Assembly (NCBI RefSeq): GCF_020400725.1
Contig: NZ_JAINVG010000028.1
Location: 24,349 to 88,348, forward strand
Origin: Streptomyces sp. NK15101
Lineage (GTDB): Bacteria; Actinomycetota; Actinomycetes; Streptomycetales; Streptomycetaceae
Direction: 5' to 3'
Length of the DNA stretch: 64,000 nucleotides
This document shows positions 9,316 to 17,806 of this stretch, piece after piece. A model generated the notes under the pieces. It saw only the letters and a program-made list of their open reading frames with translations. It was not told the origin of the DNA and did no database searches. The position numbers and the translations under genes are program-made. The stretch's first letter is position 1. Each line of letters begins with the position of its first letter.

Positions 9316-10302
9316 TCATTCGGCGGTGGCCCGGCGCAGGGCGCGGTGGACGCCGGCCGGGGTGAGGACGCCGAGCGGCCGGCCGTCGTCGCCGGTGACG
9401 GTGAGGCGGCCGGTGTCGTGCTGGAGGAGCGCGGCGAGGGCGTCCTTGAGGGAGGTTCCGAGGGGTACTCGGGCGTCGTCCTGGTGCCCCTCGGGGCCTC
9501 CGGCGGACCGCTCGGTGCTTTCTGTCCGAGGGTCGAGGTCGGCTTCGGTGACCGGGGTGACGGCGAGCCGCTTGAGGCTGCGGTCGCTGCCGACGAAGTC
9601 CGCGACGTACGGGGTGGCGGGGGAGCCGAGGACGGTGGCGGGCGTGTCGAACTGCTCGATGCGCCCCTGTCCGTAGACGGCCATGCGGTCGCCCATGCGG
9701 ACGGCTTCCTCGATGTCGTGGGTGACGAGGAGGACCGTCTTGCGGACGGTGGCCTGGAGGGCGAGGAACTCGTTCTGGAGGCGCTCGCGGACGACGGGGT
9801 CGACGGCGCCGAAGGGCTCGTCCATGAGGAGGACGGGCGGGTCGGCGGCGAGCGCGCGGGCGACGCCGACGCGCTGGCGCTGGCCGCCGGAGAGCTGGGC
9901 GGGGTAGCGGGAGCCGTACACGGCCGGGTCCAGGCCGACGAGTTCGAGGAGTTCGGCGGCACGCGCGCGTGCGGCGGTCTTCTTCCAGCCGAGGAGGGCG
10001 GGGACGGTCGCGGTGTTGTCGAGGACCGTGCGGTGGGGGAAGAGCCCGACCTGCTGGATGACGTAGCCGATCTTGCGGCGCAGGGCGACCGGGTCGACGC
10101 CGGCGATGTCCTGGCCGTCGACGAGTATGCGGCCCGAGGTCGGCTCCACGAGCCGGTTCACCATCGTCATCGTGGTCGTCTTGCCGCAGCCGGAGGGGCC
10201 GACCAGGGTGACGAGTTCGCCTTCGGCGACCTCGAAGGAGAGGTCGTCGACGGCCGTGGTGCCGTCGTCGTACCGCTTGGTCACGTGCTCGAACCGGATC
10301 AT
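9316..10302 (-). CDS. Osmoprotectant-type ABC transporter ATPase
   Basis: 328 residues. ATP-binding subunit of a glycine-betaine/choline-type importer (OpuCA/ProV family). Walker A GPSGCGKTTTM, Q-loop, signature LSGGQRQRVGVARALA, Walker B PPVLLMDEPFGAVD and H-loop VTHDIEEA are all present. The C-terminal 110 residues hold one recognisable CBS-like half (GRLTVTGDDGRPLGVLTPAGV) rather than a clear pair. The gene is divergent from its two permeases and binding protein, separated by 143 bases that should contain both promoters. Confidence 0.92.
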   Translation of the reverse strand: MIRFEHVTKRYDDGTTAVDDLSFEVAEGELVTLVGPSGCGKTTTMTMVNRLVEPTSGRILVDGQDIAGVDPVALRRKIGYVIQQVGLFPHRTVLDNTATVPALLGWKKTAARARAAELLELVGLDPAVYGSRYPAQLSGGQRQRVGVARALAADPPVLLMDEPFGAVDPVVRERLQNEFLALQATVRKTVLLVTHDIEEAVRMGDRMAVYGQGRIEQFDTPATVLGSPATPYVADFVGSDRSLKRLAVTPVTEADLDPRTESTERSAGGPEGHQDDARVPLGTSLKDALAALLQHDTGRLTVTGDDGRPLGVLTPAGVHRALRRATAE

Positions 10303-10445
10303 GGTTCCCCATTCTGTCTCCCGGCCGACGGGAGTGTGTGAAGGGCGTGTTGCCGCATTGTGGCGGGTCTCGGGGATTGTCGGTGGCGGGGGTTAGGGTC
10401 GTCACACAAGCGTTCGGGAGGGTGGGCGACCCGGGGGGAGGGACG

Positions 10446-11132
10446 ATGAGCGCGCCGAACTGTCTGGTCACGAACGACTGGATCTGCGGTGAGTATCTGC
10501 GCACGCGGGGCGGGGAGTTGACGGACGCGCTGCTCCAGCATGTGGGAATCACGGTCGCGTCGGTGCTGATCGCGCTCGCCGTCGCGGTGCCCCTCGCGCT
10601 GCTCGTCCGTGCCCGGCCCCGGTTCGCCGGCCCGGTCCTCGGTCTGACCACCCTGCTCTACACGGTGCCGTCGCTCGCGATGTTCTCGCTGCTGCTGCCG
10701 TTCTTCGGACTGTCGGCGGCGCTCGTCGTGACCGGCCTCGTGCTGTACGCGCTGACGATCCTCGTGCGCAACACCCTGGCGGGGCTGGCCGCGGTGCCGG
10801 CCGAGACGCGGCAGGCCGCCCGGGGCATGGGGTACGGCTCGCTGCGGCTGCTCTGGCAGGTCGAGCTCCCGCTGGCGCTGCCGGTGCTGATGGCCGGCGT
10901 GCGGATGGCGACGGTCTCCACGATCGCGCTGACGACGATCGGATCGGTCGTCGGCCGCGGGGGCCTGGGCAACCTCATCGAGGACGCCCTGCCGACCTTC
11001 TTCAAGGCGCAGATGCTCGCCGCCTCGGTGCTGTGCGTACTGCTCGCCGTCACCGCCGATCTGCTGCTCCTGGGCCTCCAGCGGCTGCTCACGCCCTGGG
11101 CCCGGATACGGACCGCGCCGGGAGGTGGGTGA
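10446..11132 (+). CDS. Osmoprotectant ABC transporter permease 1
   Basis: 228 residues, started at the ATG of 10446 because GGGGAGGG lies just upstream; the frame is open further 5' but that part is not protein-like. Five to six membrane helices with the BPD-type coupling segment (ETRQAARGMGYGSLRLLWQVELPLALPVLMAGVR region). OpuCB/OpuCD family. It overlaps the next permease gene by eight bases, so the two are translationally coupled. Confidence 0.92.
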   Translation: MSAPNCLVTNDWICGEYLRTRGGELTDALLQHVGITVASVLIALAVAVPLALLVRARPRFAGPVLGLTTLLYTVPSLAMFSLLLPFFGLSAALVVTGLVLYALTILVRNTLAGLAAVPAETRQAARGMGYGSLRLLWQVELPLALPVLMAGVRMATVSTIALTTIGSVVGRGGLGNLIEDALPTFFKAQMLAASVLCVLLAVTADLLLLGLQRLLTPWARIRTAPGGG

Positions 11133-11808
11133 GACGGGCATCGTGACGGACGCCTGGGGGTGGCTCACCACCGGCGCGCACTGGACGGGCGAGGGCGGCA
11201 TCGGGCAGCGGCTCGCCGAGCACGTGTACGTGAGCGGGGCGGCGCTCCTCGTCGCGTCGGCGCTCGCGCTGCCGCTGGGTCTGTGGCTCGGCCACCTCGG
11301 CCGGGGCGGGGCCCTCGCCGTGAACGTGTCGAACGTGGGGCGGGCGATCCCCGTCTTCGCGGTGCTCGCGCTGTTCATGGTGTCGCCCCTGAGGAACACC
11401 GGCTACGTGCCGACCGTGGTGGCCCTGGTGCTGTTCGCGATGCCCCCGCTCCTCACCAACGCGTACGTGGGGGTGCGGGAGGTGGACCGGGCGGCGGTGC
11501 GGGCCGCCCGGGGCATGGGGATGACGGGCGGTCAGGTCTTCCTCCGGGTCGAACTACCGCTGTCCCGGCCGGTGGTGATGACCGGGATCCGCTCGGCCGC
11601 GGTGCAGGTGGTCGCCACGGCTACGGTCGCCGCGATGGTCGGACAGGGCGGCCTGGGCCGGATCATCACGGCCGGGTTCGCCACGTACGACACCGCGCAA
11701 GTGGTCGCGGGCGCCGTGCTCGTGGCACTGCTCGCCCTCCTGGTGGAGGGCGTCCTGGTGGGCGCGGACCGCCTCATCGGACGAAACAGACGAATTGCCG
11801 AACGTTGA
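11125..11808 (+). CDS. Osmoprotectant ABC transporter permease 2
   Basis: 227 residues from a GTG at 11125 inside the end of permease 1; a second GTG at 11143 would give 221 residues and sits 17 bases after GGAGG, so the exact start is uncertain. Same architecture as permease 1, with coupling motif VRAARGMGMTGGQVFLRVELPLSRP and the MVGQGGLGRII loop. The two permeases probably form a heterodimer served by the divergently encoded ATPase. Confidence 0.92.
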   Translation: MGETGIVTDAWGWLTTGAHWTGEGGIGQRLAEHVYVSGAALLVASALALPLGLWLGHLGRGGALAVNVSNVGRAIPVFAVLALFMVSPLRNTGYVPTVVALVLFAMPPLLTNAYVGVREVDRAAVRAARGMGMTGGQVFLRVELPLSRPVVMTGIRSAAVQVVATATVAAMVGQGGLGRIITAGFATYDTAQVVAGAVLVALLALLVEGVLVGADRLIGRNRRIAER

Positions 11809-11825
11809 CTGGGATGGGTGATCTC

Positions 11826-12803
11826 GTGAACAGGGTCTCGCGTATCGCGGGCGCGCTGCTGGGCACGGCGGCGCTGACCGTCGCCCTCGCGGCGTGCGGC
11901 GGCGACAGCCTGGAGGAGGGCGGGAAGAAGGAGTCCGGGAGCTCCGGCGGCGGTCAGAAGGGCTCGCTGGTGGTCGGCGCGGCCGCCTTCACGGAGGCCA
12001 AGGTCCTCGCCGAGCTGTACGCGCAGTCGCTGCGGGCCGCCGGATACTCGGTGTCCGTCACGACGGTGAAGAATCGCGAGCTGTACGAACCCTCGCTGGA
12101 GAAGGGCGAGATCGACGTCGTCCCGGAATACGCGGCGACGCTCGCGGAATTCCTCAACGCGAAGGTGAACGGCCCGAAGGCGCCCGAGGACAAGCCGGTC
12201 GCCTCGGGCGATGTGACGGCCACGGTCGACGCGCTGCGGAAGCTCGCCGAACCGCGCGGACTGAAGGTCCTCGCGGCCGGAGGGGCCGTCGATCAGAACG
12301 CCTTCGCGGTGACCAAGGAATTCGCCGCGAAGAACAAGCTGACGACGCTTTCCGATCTCGGCCGCGCGAAGCTGAAGGTGAAGATCGCGGCCGGTGACGA
12401 ATGCGCGGTGCGGCCCTTCTGCGCACCCGGTCTGAAGAAGACGTACGGGATCGACGTGGCCGGGATCGATCCCAAGGGAGTCGGCACGCCGCAGGCCAAG
12501 CAGGCGGTCCAGGACGGTGTGGACCAGCTGGTCCTGACGACCACCACCGACGCCACGATCGACGGTTACGGCCTCGTCTTCCTCACCGACGACAAGAAGC
12601 TGCAGAACGCCGACAACGTGCTGCCCGTGGTCAACGCCAAGGACGCCGGATCCCCCGAGATAGCCGCCGCGCTCGACCGCCTCACCGAGGTGCTGACCAC
12701 AGCGGATCTCGCCGAACTCAACCGCAAGGTGGACGCCGAGCGGGCGAAGCCGGAGGACGTCGCCAAGGAGTATCTGGAGACGAAGGGGCTGCTCAAGAAG
12801 TAG
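11826..12803 (+). CDS. Osmoprotectant-binding lipoprotein
   Basis: 325 residues from the GTG at 11826 (an ATG four codons earlier is possible). Signal peptide with lipobox LAAC; the lipidated cysteine is residue 24, followed by a Gly/Ser/Lys linker. The mature part matches OpuAC/OpuCC substrate-binding proteins (VVGAAAFTEAKVLAELYAQSL, EIDVVPEYAATLAEFL, AAGDECAVRPFC, DQLVLTTTTDATIDGYGLVFLTDDK). Binds a quaternary amine such as glycine betaine or choline outside the membrane and delivers it to the two permeases. Last gene of the transporter set. Confidence 0.92.
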   Translation: MNRVSRIAGALLGTAALTVALAACGGDSLEEGGKKESGSSGGGQKGSLVVGAAAFTEAKVLAELYAQSLRAAGYSVSVTTVKNRELYEPSLEKGEIDVVPEYAATLAEFLNAKVNGPKAPEDKPVASGDVTATVDALRKLAEPRGLKVLAAGGAVDQNAFAVTKEFAAKNKLTTLSDLGRAKLKVKIAAGDECAVRPFCAPGLKKTYGIDVAGIDPKGVGTPQAKQAVQDGVDQLVLTTTTDATIDGYGLVFLTDDKKLQNADNVLPVVNAKDAGSPEIAAALDRLTEVLTTADLAELNRKVDAERAKPEDVAKEYLETKGLLKK

Positions 12804-12851
12804 GAGATGGGGGAGGGGAGTCGGCCCGAAACGGAACCGGAACCGTCGATA

Positions 12852-12874
12852 TCCACTTCTGGTGGCGAGAAGTG
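12852..12874. promoter_or_regulatory. 8-bp inverted repeat after the transporter operon
   Basis: CCACTTCT (12852-12859) and AGAAGTGG (12867-12874) are perfect inverted copies separated by seven bases. It lies between the lipoprotein stop and the next gene (12934) and could be an operator for that gene or a weak terminator. No T tract follows. Confidence 0.4.
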
Positions 12875-12933
12875 GCCAAGAGATTGCCGGGCCGACACCC
12901 CACATGACGCCTACGCACGGTAAATTTCAGGCC

Positions 12934-13950
12934 ATGCCACGTGGACGCCACCGCCATTCCCCGCCTCTGCACAAGCTGCTGCCGCCCTCCGCGGTCGCCG
13001 GCGCCGCGGTCGTGTGCGCCGCGGCCGCCTGGCTGCCCGGCGACCCGGTGATCGCGCGGCTGCTCGCGGCCGCGGCGGCCGCCGCCGCCGTCACCGGCGC
13101 CGTCCTCATGCGCAGTTGGGACCGGAGCGCCGGCCTCAAGGTCGCCGAGCTCGACCGGGCGCGCGCCGCCGACCAGTGGAAGGCCGAGGAGCGGACCGCC
13201 GAGCTGGAGTCCGACCTGGAGGAGTCCCGCGCGCTGCGCTCCCGCCTGGAGGCCAAACTCCGCGCCAAGCGCGTGGAGCTCGCCGGACTGCGCGGCGAGC
13301 ACGCCGACCTGCTCCGCCGGTACGCCACCGCGGAGACCGAGCGGGCCAGCGCCCTGGAGGGCCGCCGCGTCCTCGCCCTGGAGACCGCAGGCACGGCCGG
13401 CACCGACGCCAAGGCGCTGCCGGCCGCCGGGTCCACGCCCACCCCGGAGGCCTTCCGCCGCGCCGCCCAGGCCCTGCGCGACCTCCCGCGCAACGCCGCC
13501 GCCCAGCAGGCCCGCCGCACGGCCGAGGCCGCCCGCGCCCGCGACCTCGCCGAGCGCGCCCGGGAGACGGAGGAACCGCAGGGGAAGCACGCGGCGGCCG
13601 CCGGAACCGAGCACATCCGTACGGCCGCCTCCACCGCCCTGCCCGCAGTGCCGGTCGCGGCCGCGGTCGTGCCGTACGCGGCCCGCAGGCCCGCCCCGCG
13701 CCCCGAGGGCGGCTTCGACTTCTTCGGTACGCAGAAGGCGGCGGCCGTCATCGAGGCCGTGCAGAACAGCGACCTCGCCGACGTCGTGGGCGAGGAGGTC
13801 CTGGCCTCCGGGACGCCGCTGCTCAAGCCGGTCGCCGCGCCCGTCGTCCCGGCACCGCCGCGGGCGATCGGCCAGGTCATCGACCTGACGGCCCACGACG
13901 AGACGGAACAACTGGACGTGGCCGAACTCCGCGGCGCGGTCAGCTCCTGA
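12934..13950 (+). CDS. Membrane-anchored coiled-coil protein, unknown function
   Basis: 338 residues from the ATG at 12934; an ATG at 12904 would add ten residues. Two short hydrophobic stretches (about 18-36 and 41-58) are followed by a long charged helix rich in Glu, Arg and Ala (about 68-140), likely a coiled coil, then an Ala-rich region and a C-terminal segment GGFDFFGTQKAAAVIEAVQNSDLADVVGEEV. No catalytic motif is recognised. The conserved-looking C-terminal piece suggests a protein-protein contact. Streptomycete genomes commonly carry a protein of this look, but no function can be given. Confidence 0.8.
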   Translation: MPRGRHRHSPPLHKLLPPSAVAGAAVVCAAAAWLPGDPVIARLLAAAAAAAAVTGAVLMRSWDRSAGLKVAELDRARAADQWKAEERTAELESDLEESRALRSRLEAKLRAKRVELAGLRGEHADLLRRYATAETERASALEGRRVLALETAGTAGTDAKALPAAGSTPTPEAFRRAAQALRDLPRNAAAQQARRTAEAARARDLAERARETEEPQGKHAAAAGTEHIRTAASTALPAVPVAAAVVPYAARRPAPRPEGGFDFFGTQKAAAVIEAVQNSDLADVVGEEVLASGTPLLKPVAAPVVPAPPRAIGQVIDLTAHDETEQLDVAELRGAVSS

Positions 13951-14050
13951 CGAACCCAAGCCCCACGCGGCCGCGCCCCTGCCGAGCGGCGCCCCGGCCC
14001 CGCCCCGTGCGGGCCGCGCCCGCCTGGGCGGTGCCCCTCCGCCACCCGCC

Positions 14051-14254
14051 GTGTGGGCGGTCGTCCCGCTGGGGCGGGACGGGTGGGCACACGGGACGGC
14101 TCCCATAGCGGCGCCTCCGCGTTCCGCGCCTGGACCCGCACCCAGTTGTGCGGCACACCGGTGGTGGCCGTTCAGGCGCGGGAGCCTGGGCCCGGCAAGG
14201 GGCGCCGTCCGTTGTGCCCACCCGTTCCGCCCCAGCGGAACGACTGCCCACAAC
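14051..14254. repeat. Inverted pair of dispersed palindromic repeat elements (copies A and B)
   Basis: This fills most of the 359-base gap between 13950 and 14310. Copy A (14051-14143, plus orientation) begins GTGTGGGCGGTCGTCCCGC, a TGGG loop, then GCGGGACGGGTGGGCACAC, followed by a tail containing GCCTCCGCGTTCCGCGCCTG and ACCCGCACCC. Copy B (14161-14254, opposite orientation) has the same core, with outer arms GTTGTG/CACAAC (14211-14216, 14249-14254) and inner arms CGTTCCGC/GCGGAACG, plus the same type of tail (GCGCCTGAAC on the minus strand). Related copies occur at 47091 and 59351. No coding capacity is evident. Confidence 0.8.
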
Positions 14255-14309
14255 GGGGCGAGGCGGGGGTGGGCACCGCCCCGGCGGAGCGGCCGCCCGT
14301 GACGGGGCG

Positions 14310-15452
14310 TTACTTGTCGATGTCGCCCACGACGAAGAAGAGCGAGCCCAGGATCGCCACCATGTCGGCGACCAGCGTCCCCGGCAGCAGCTCCACCAAC
14401 GCCTGGATGTTGTTGAACGAGGCCGAGCGCAGCTTCAGCCGGTACGGGGTCTTCTCGCCCTTGGACACCAGGTAGTAGCCGTTGACGCCGAGCGGGTTCT
14501 CGGTCCAGGCGTACGTGTGCCCCTCCGGCGCCTTGAGCACCTTCGGCAGCCGCTGGTTGATCGGCCCCGGCGGCAGCTCGGCCATCCGGTCCAGGCAGGC
14601 GTCCGCCAGGTCCAGGGAGTTGTGCGTCTGGTCGAGCAGGCACTCGAACCGGGCGAGGCAGTCGCCCTCCTGCCGCACGGCGACCCGCAGGGTGCCCTGG
14701 AGCTCCCCGTACGCGAGGTACGGCTCGTCGCGGCGCAGGTCGAAGTCGACGCCCGAGGCGCGGGCGATGGGCCCGGACACCCCGTACGCGTGGACGGTCT
14801 CCGGCCTGAGGACGCCGACCCCGCGCGTACGGCCCCGGAAGATCTCGTTGCCGAGGACCAGCCGGTCGTACACGTCCATCCGCGACCGGACGTCCGCGAC
14901 GGCCTGCCGCGCCCGTCCCAGCCAGCCGGCGGGCAGGTCCTCCTTGAGGCCGCCGACCCGGTTGAACATGTAGTGCATCCGGCCGCCGGAGACCTCCTCC
15001 ATCACCGTCTGGAGCTCCTCGCGCTCGCGGAAGGCGTGGAAGACGGGGGTGATCCCGCCCAGTTCGAGCGGGTACGAGCCGAGGAACATCAGGTGGTTGA
15101 GGACCCGGTTCAGCTCGGCGAGGAGCGTCCGCGTCCACACGGCCCGCTCCGGGACCTCCATGCCGAGCATCCGCTCGACGGCCATGACGACGCCGAGCTC
15201 GTTGGAGAAGGCCGACAGCCAGTCGTGGCGGTTGGCCAGCATGATGATCTGCCGGTAGTCCCGCGCCTCGAAGAGCTTCTCGGCGCCCCGGTGCATGTAG
15301 CCGATCACCGGCTCGGCGTGCCGGACGACCTCGCCGTCGAGCACGAGCCGGAGCCGGAGCACGCCGTGGGTCGAGGGATGCTGCGGTCCGATGTTCAGCA
15401 CCATGTCGGTGCTCTCCGCCGCGCCGCCGATTCCGACCGTCGTCTCCGTCAT
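14310..15452 (-). CDS. nuoD: NADH-quinone oxidoreductase subunit D (orphan paralogue)
   Basis: 380 residues. NuoD (49-kDa) is the quinone-site subunit of complex I. Family signatures: IGPQHPSTHGVLRLRL (residues 21-36), YMHRGAEKLFEARDY, and the C-terminal GYYLVSKGEKTPYRLKLRSASFNNIQAL and the GDIDK end. No other nuo gene is nearby, so this is a second copy outside the 14-gene cluster, as known in Streptomyces. Directly upstream, four bases away on the same strand, is a MidA/NDUFAF7-type methyltransferase gene, whose mitochondrial relative modifies the NuoD homologue. Confidence 0.93.
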   Translation of the reverse strand: MTETTVGIGGAAESTDMVLNIGPQHPSTHGVLRLRLVLDGEVVRHAEPVIGYMHRGAEKLFEARDYRQIIMLANRHDWLSAFSNELGVVMAVERMLGMEVPERAVWTRTLLAELNRVLNHLMFLGSYPLELGGITPVFHAFREREELQTVMEEVSGGRMHYMFNRVGGLKEDLPAGWLGRARQAVADVRSRMDVYDRLVLGNEIFRGRTRGVGVLRPETVHAYGVSGPIARASGVDFDLRRDEPYLAYGELQGTLRVAVRQEGDCLARFECLLDQTHNSLDLADACLDRMAELPPGPINQRLPKVLKAPEGHTYAWTENPLGVNGYYLVSKGEKTPYRLKLRSASFNNIQALVELLPGTLVADMVAILGSLFFVVGDIDK

Positions 15453-15456
15453 GCGG

Positions 15457-16485
15457 TCAGTATCCCCCGCCGCCCCGGGGCCCCGGTCCCCCGCCCGAGG
15501 GACGGACCCGGCAGCTCAGCCAGAGGAAGTCGCCGAGACCGCCGAGCGCGGTGAGCTCGGCCGCCTCGCCGGCGGCGGCGAGCGCGCGGACGTAACCGGC
15601 GGGGTCGGTCGAGGCGAGCGCGAGCGGCGGCCGCCCGCCCGACACCCCGAGCCGCCCCAGCGCCTCCCGCTGCGTGAACAGCTCGGCGGCGGGGAGCCCG
15701 CTCTCCGCCGGAAGGTCCAGGTCCCCGCACGCGTCCAGGGCCACGTGGGACGTCACGTCGCAGCTTCCGTCCGGGACCGGGGGGACCTCGCGGCCCGCGC
15801 GGAAGCCGGTCAGGGAGCCGAAGGGCGGCCGGGTCTCCCGTACGTGCCCGTAGTCCACGGCCACCGCGCGGCCCGCCGCCAGGGAGGCGACCGCCGCCGC
15901 CCAGGCCTCGTCGCGGGGCCGTCCGATCTCGGCCCGCGCGCCCGGCTCCCGCAGCGGCCACCAACGGGCCAGCCAGTCGGCGTCCGGGCCGGTGACGGGG
16001 GCGCCGAGCCGTTCGGTGCCGTCCGGCGCGACCTCCACGTACCGGACCGTGCCCGTCGCGTCCGCCTCGGCGACGTCCACCGGCACGTTGTCGAGCCACT
16101 CGTTCGCGAAGAGCAGTCCGCGCACGCCCCGCGGCACCCGGTCCGTCCACTCCACCCGGGGGTCGAGCCCGGCCGGGCGGGCGGCGCGCTCGACCGCGTA
16201 CGCCCGTACCGTCAGGCCGCTGTCCGCGGTCGCCGCGAGGACGCCGGTGAGCAGCTCGCCGCGTCCCGCGCCCACGTCCACCAGGTCGACCTCGGCGGTG
16301 CCCAGCTCCTCCGCGACCTCGCCGAGCAGCCGGGCCACGGCCGCCGCGAAGAGCGGGGAGGCGTGCACCGAGGTGCGGAAGTGCCCCGCGGGGCCCTCGG
16401 GGCGCAGGTAGAAGCCTCCGGGGCCGTACAGCGCCCGCTCCGTGGCCTCCCGCCACCCCTGCCACTGACACGTCTCATCCGTCAC
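15457..16485 (-). CDS. MidA/NDUFAF7-type SAM-dependent methyltransferase (DUF185)
   Basis: 342 residues from a GTG at 16485. The N-terminal ALYGPGGFYLRPEGPAGHF and TSVHASPLFAAAVARLL segments are the DUF185 hallmark, followed by the SAM-binding motif VDLVDVGAGRGELL (about residues 70-83) and LLFANEWLDNVPVDV. The mitochondrial member methylates an arginine of the NuoD-like complex I subunit. Here the gene is immediately upstream of nuoD in the same transcript, which supports the same enzyme-substrate relation by inference. The C-terminus is Gly/Pro-rich. Divergent from the histidine kinase gene at 16582. Confidence 0.85.
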   Translation of the reverse strand: MTDETCQWQGWREATERALYGPGGFYLRPEGPAGHFRTSVHASPLFAAAVARLLGEVAEELGTAEVDLVDVGAGRGELLTGVLAATADSGLTVRAYAVERAARPAGLDPRVEWTDRVPRGVRGLLFANEWLDNVPVDVAEADATGTVRYVEVAPDGTERLGAPVTGPDADWLARWWPLREPGARAEIGRPRDEAWAAAVASLAAGRAVAVDYGHVRETRPPFGSLTGFRAGREVPPVPDGSCDVTSHVALDACGDLDLPAESGLPAAELFTQREALGRLGVSGGRPPLALASTDPAGYVRALAAAGEAAELTALGGLGDFLWLSCRVRPSGGGPGPRGGGGY

Positions 16486-16581
16486 GTGCCCCAGTCTCCA
16501 CCTCGGGGAGTAGGGGTCCCGCGCCAAGGATCGCCCCCACGGTTGATCCCCGCACCTGTCCCCTTCCCTACTCTGGGTGAC

Positions 16582-17784
16582 GTGCAGCGCCTCTACGACT
16601 TCATCCGCAGACACCCGACGGGCGTCGACGGCTTCTGGGCCGTCGTCCTCCTCGGGTTCTCCCTGCTGTGGGTGGGGACGACCTACCCGACGGTGGACCA
16701 CCCCGTCGCGTACGGCCTGGTCGCCGCGCTGTTCTCGCTGGTCGTGGCCCTGCGTCGGCGTGCCCCGGAGAAGATGCTGGTGCTCGCGGTCGCGCTGGGC
16801 GTCGTCCAGCTCGTCCTCGGCCTGATGCCGTTCATGGCGGACTTCGCCATGCTCGTGATCATCTTCACCGTCGCGGCGCACGACGGACCCCGCTGGGCGT
16901 CCCGGCTGGCGCTCATCGGCGGGCTCAGCGCCTCCACGCTCTCCCAGCTCAGATGGCCCATGGAGGGGACGGGCTCCGGCGCGGCCAAGGTCTTCTTCAC
17001 GATCATCATGACCGTGCCGTTCGCCCTCGCCTGGGTCCTCGGCGACTCGCTCCGCACCCGCCGCGCCTACTTCGCGCAGCTGGAGGAGCGGGCCTCCCGT
17101 CTGGAGCAGGAGCGCGAGGCCCAGGCGAAGGTCGCGGTCGCCGCCGAGCGGGCCCGGATCGCCCGCGAGCTGCACGACGTCGTCGCGCACAACGTGTCGG
17201 TGATGGTGGTCCAGGCCGACGGCGCCGCCTATGTCATGGACTCCTCCCCGGAGACCGCCAAGCAGGCCCTGGAGACGATCTCCACCACCGGCCGGCAGGC
17301 GCTCGCCGAGATGCGCAGGCTCCTCGGGATCCTGCGCACCGGTGAGCACCAGGAGGCCGGGGAGTACGTGCCCCAGCCCGACGTGCAGCAGATCGAGGAC
17401 CTCGTGGAGCAGGTCCGGGGCGCCGGCCTCACCGTCGACTTCGCGATCGAGGGGAGCCCGCGCCCGCTGCCCAGCGGCGTCGAGCTCACCGCGTACCGGA
17501 TCGTGCAGGAGGCCCTCACCAACACGCGCAAGCACGGCGGGCCGGACGCCGGCGCCAGCGTGCGGCTCGTCTACTTCGACGACGGCCTCGGCCTGCTCGT
17601 CGAGGACGACGGCCGGGGCGCTCCGCAGGAGATGTACGAGGACGGGGGCGCCGACGGGCGGGGCCACGGTCTGATCGGCATGCGGGAGCGGGTCGGCATG
17701 GTCGGCGGCACCCTGGACGCGGGCCCGCGTCCGGGCGGCGGTTTCCGGATCAGCGCCCTGCTTCCCCTCAAGCCCGCTCACTGA
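16582..17784 (+). CDS. NarL-type two-component sensor histidine kinase
   Basis: 400 residues from the GTG at 16582. Four or five membrane helices in residues 15-155 with very short loops, so the signal is probably sensed in or at the membrane. A coiled linker leads to the dimerisation box ERARIARELHDVVAHNVSVM (phospho-acceptor His198) and a HATPase domain with ALTNTRKH (N box) and DDGRG, GHGLIGMRERV. HPK7/NarL-partner class. The cognate response regulator follows after 22 bases. Confidence 0.93.
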   Translation: MQRLYDFIRRHPTGVDGFWAVVLLGFSLLWVGTTYPTVDHPVAYGLVAALFSLVVALRRRAPEKMLVLAVALGVVQLVLGLMPFMADFAMLVIIFTVAAHDGPRWASRLALIGGLSASTLSQLRWPMEGTGSGAAKVFFTIIMTVPFALAWVLGDSLRTRRAYFAQLEERASRLEQEREAQAKVAVAAERARIARELHDVVAHNVSVMVVQADGAAYVMDSSPETAKQALETISTTGRQALAEMRRLLGILRTGEHQEAGEYVPQPDVQQIEDLVEQVRGAGLTVDFAIEGSPRPLPSGVELTAYRIVQEALTNTRKHGGPDAGASVRLVYFDDGLGLLVEDDGRGAPQEMYEDGGADGRGHGLIGMRERVGMVGGTLDAGPRPGGGFRISALLPLKPAH

Positions 17785-17806
17785 CGACCCCTAAGGAACT
17801 GACCTG

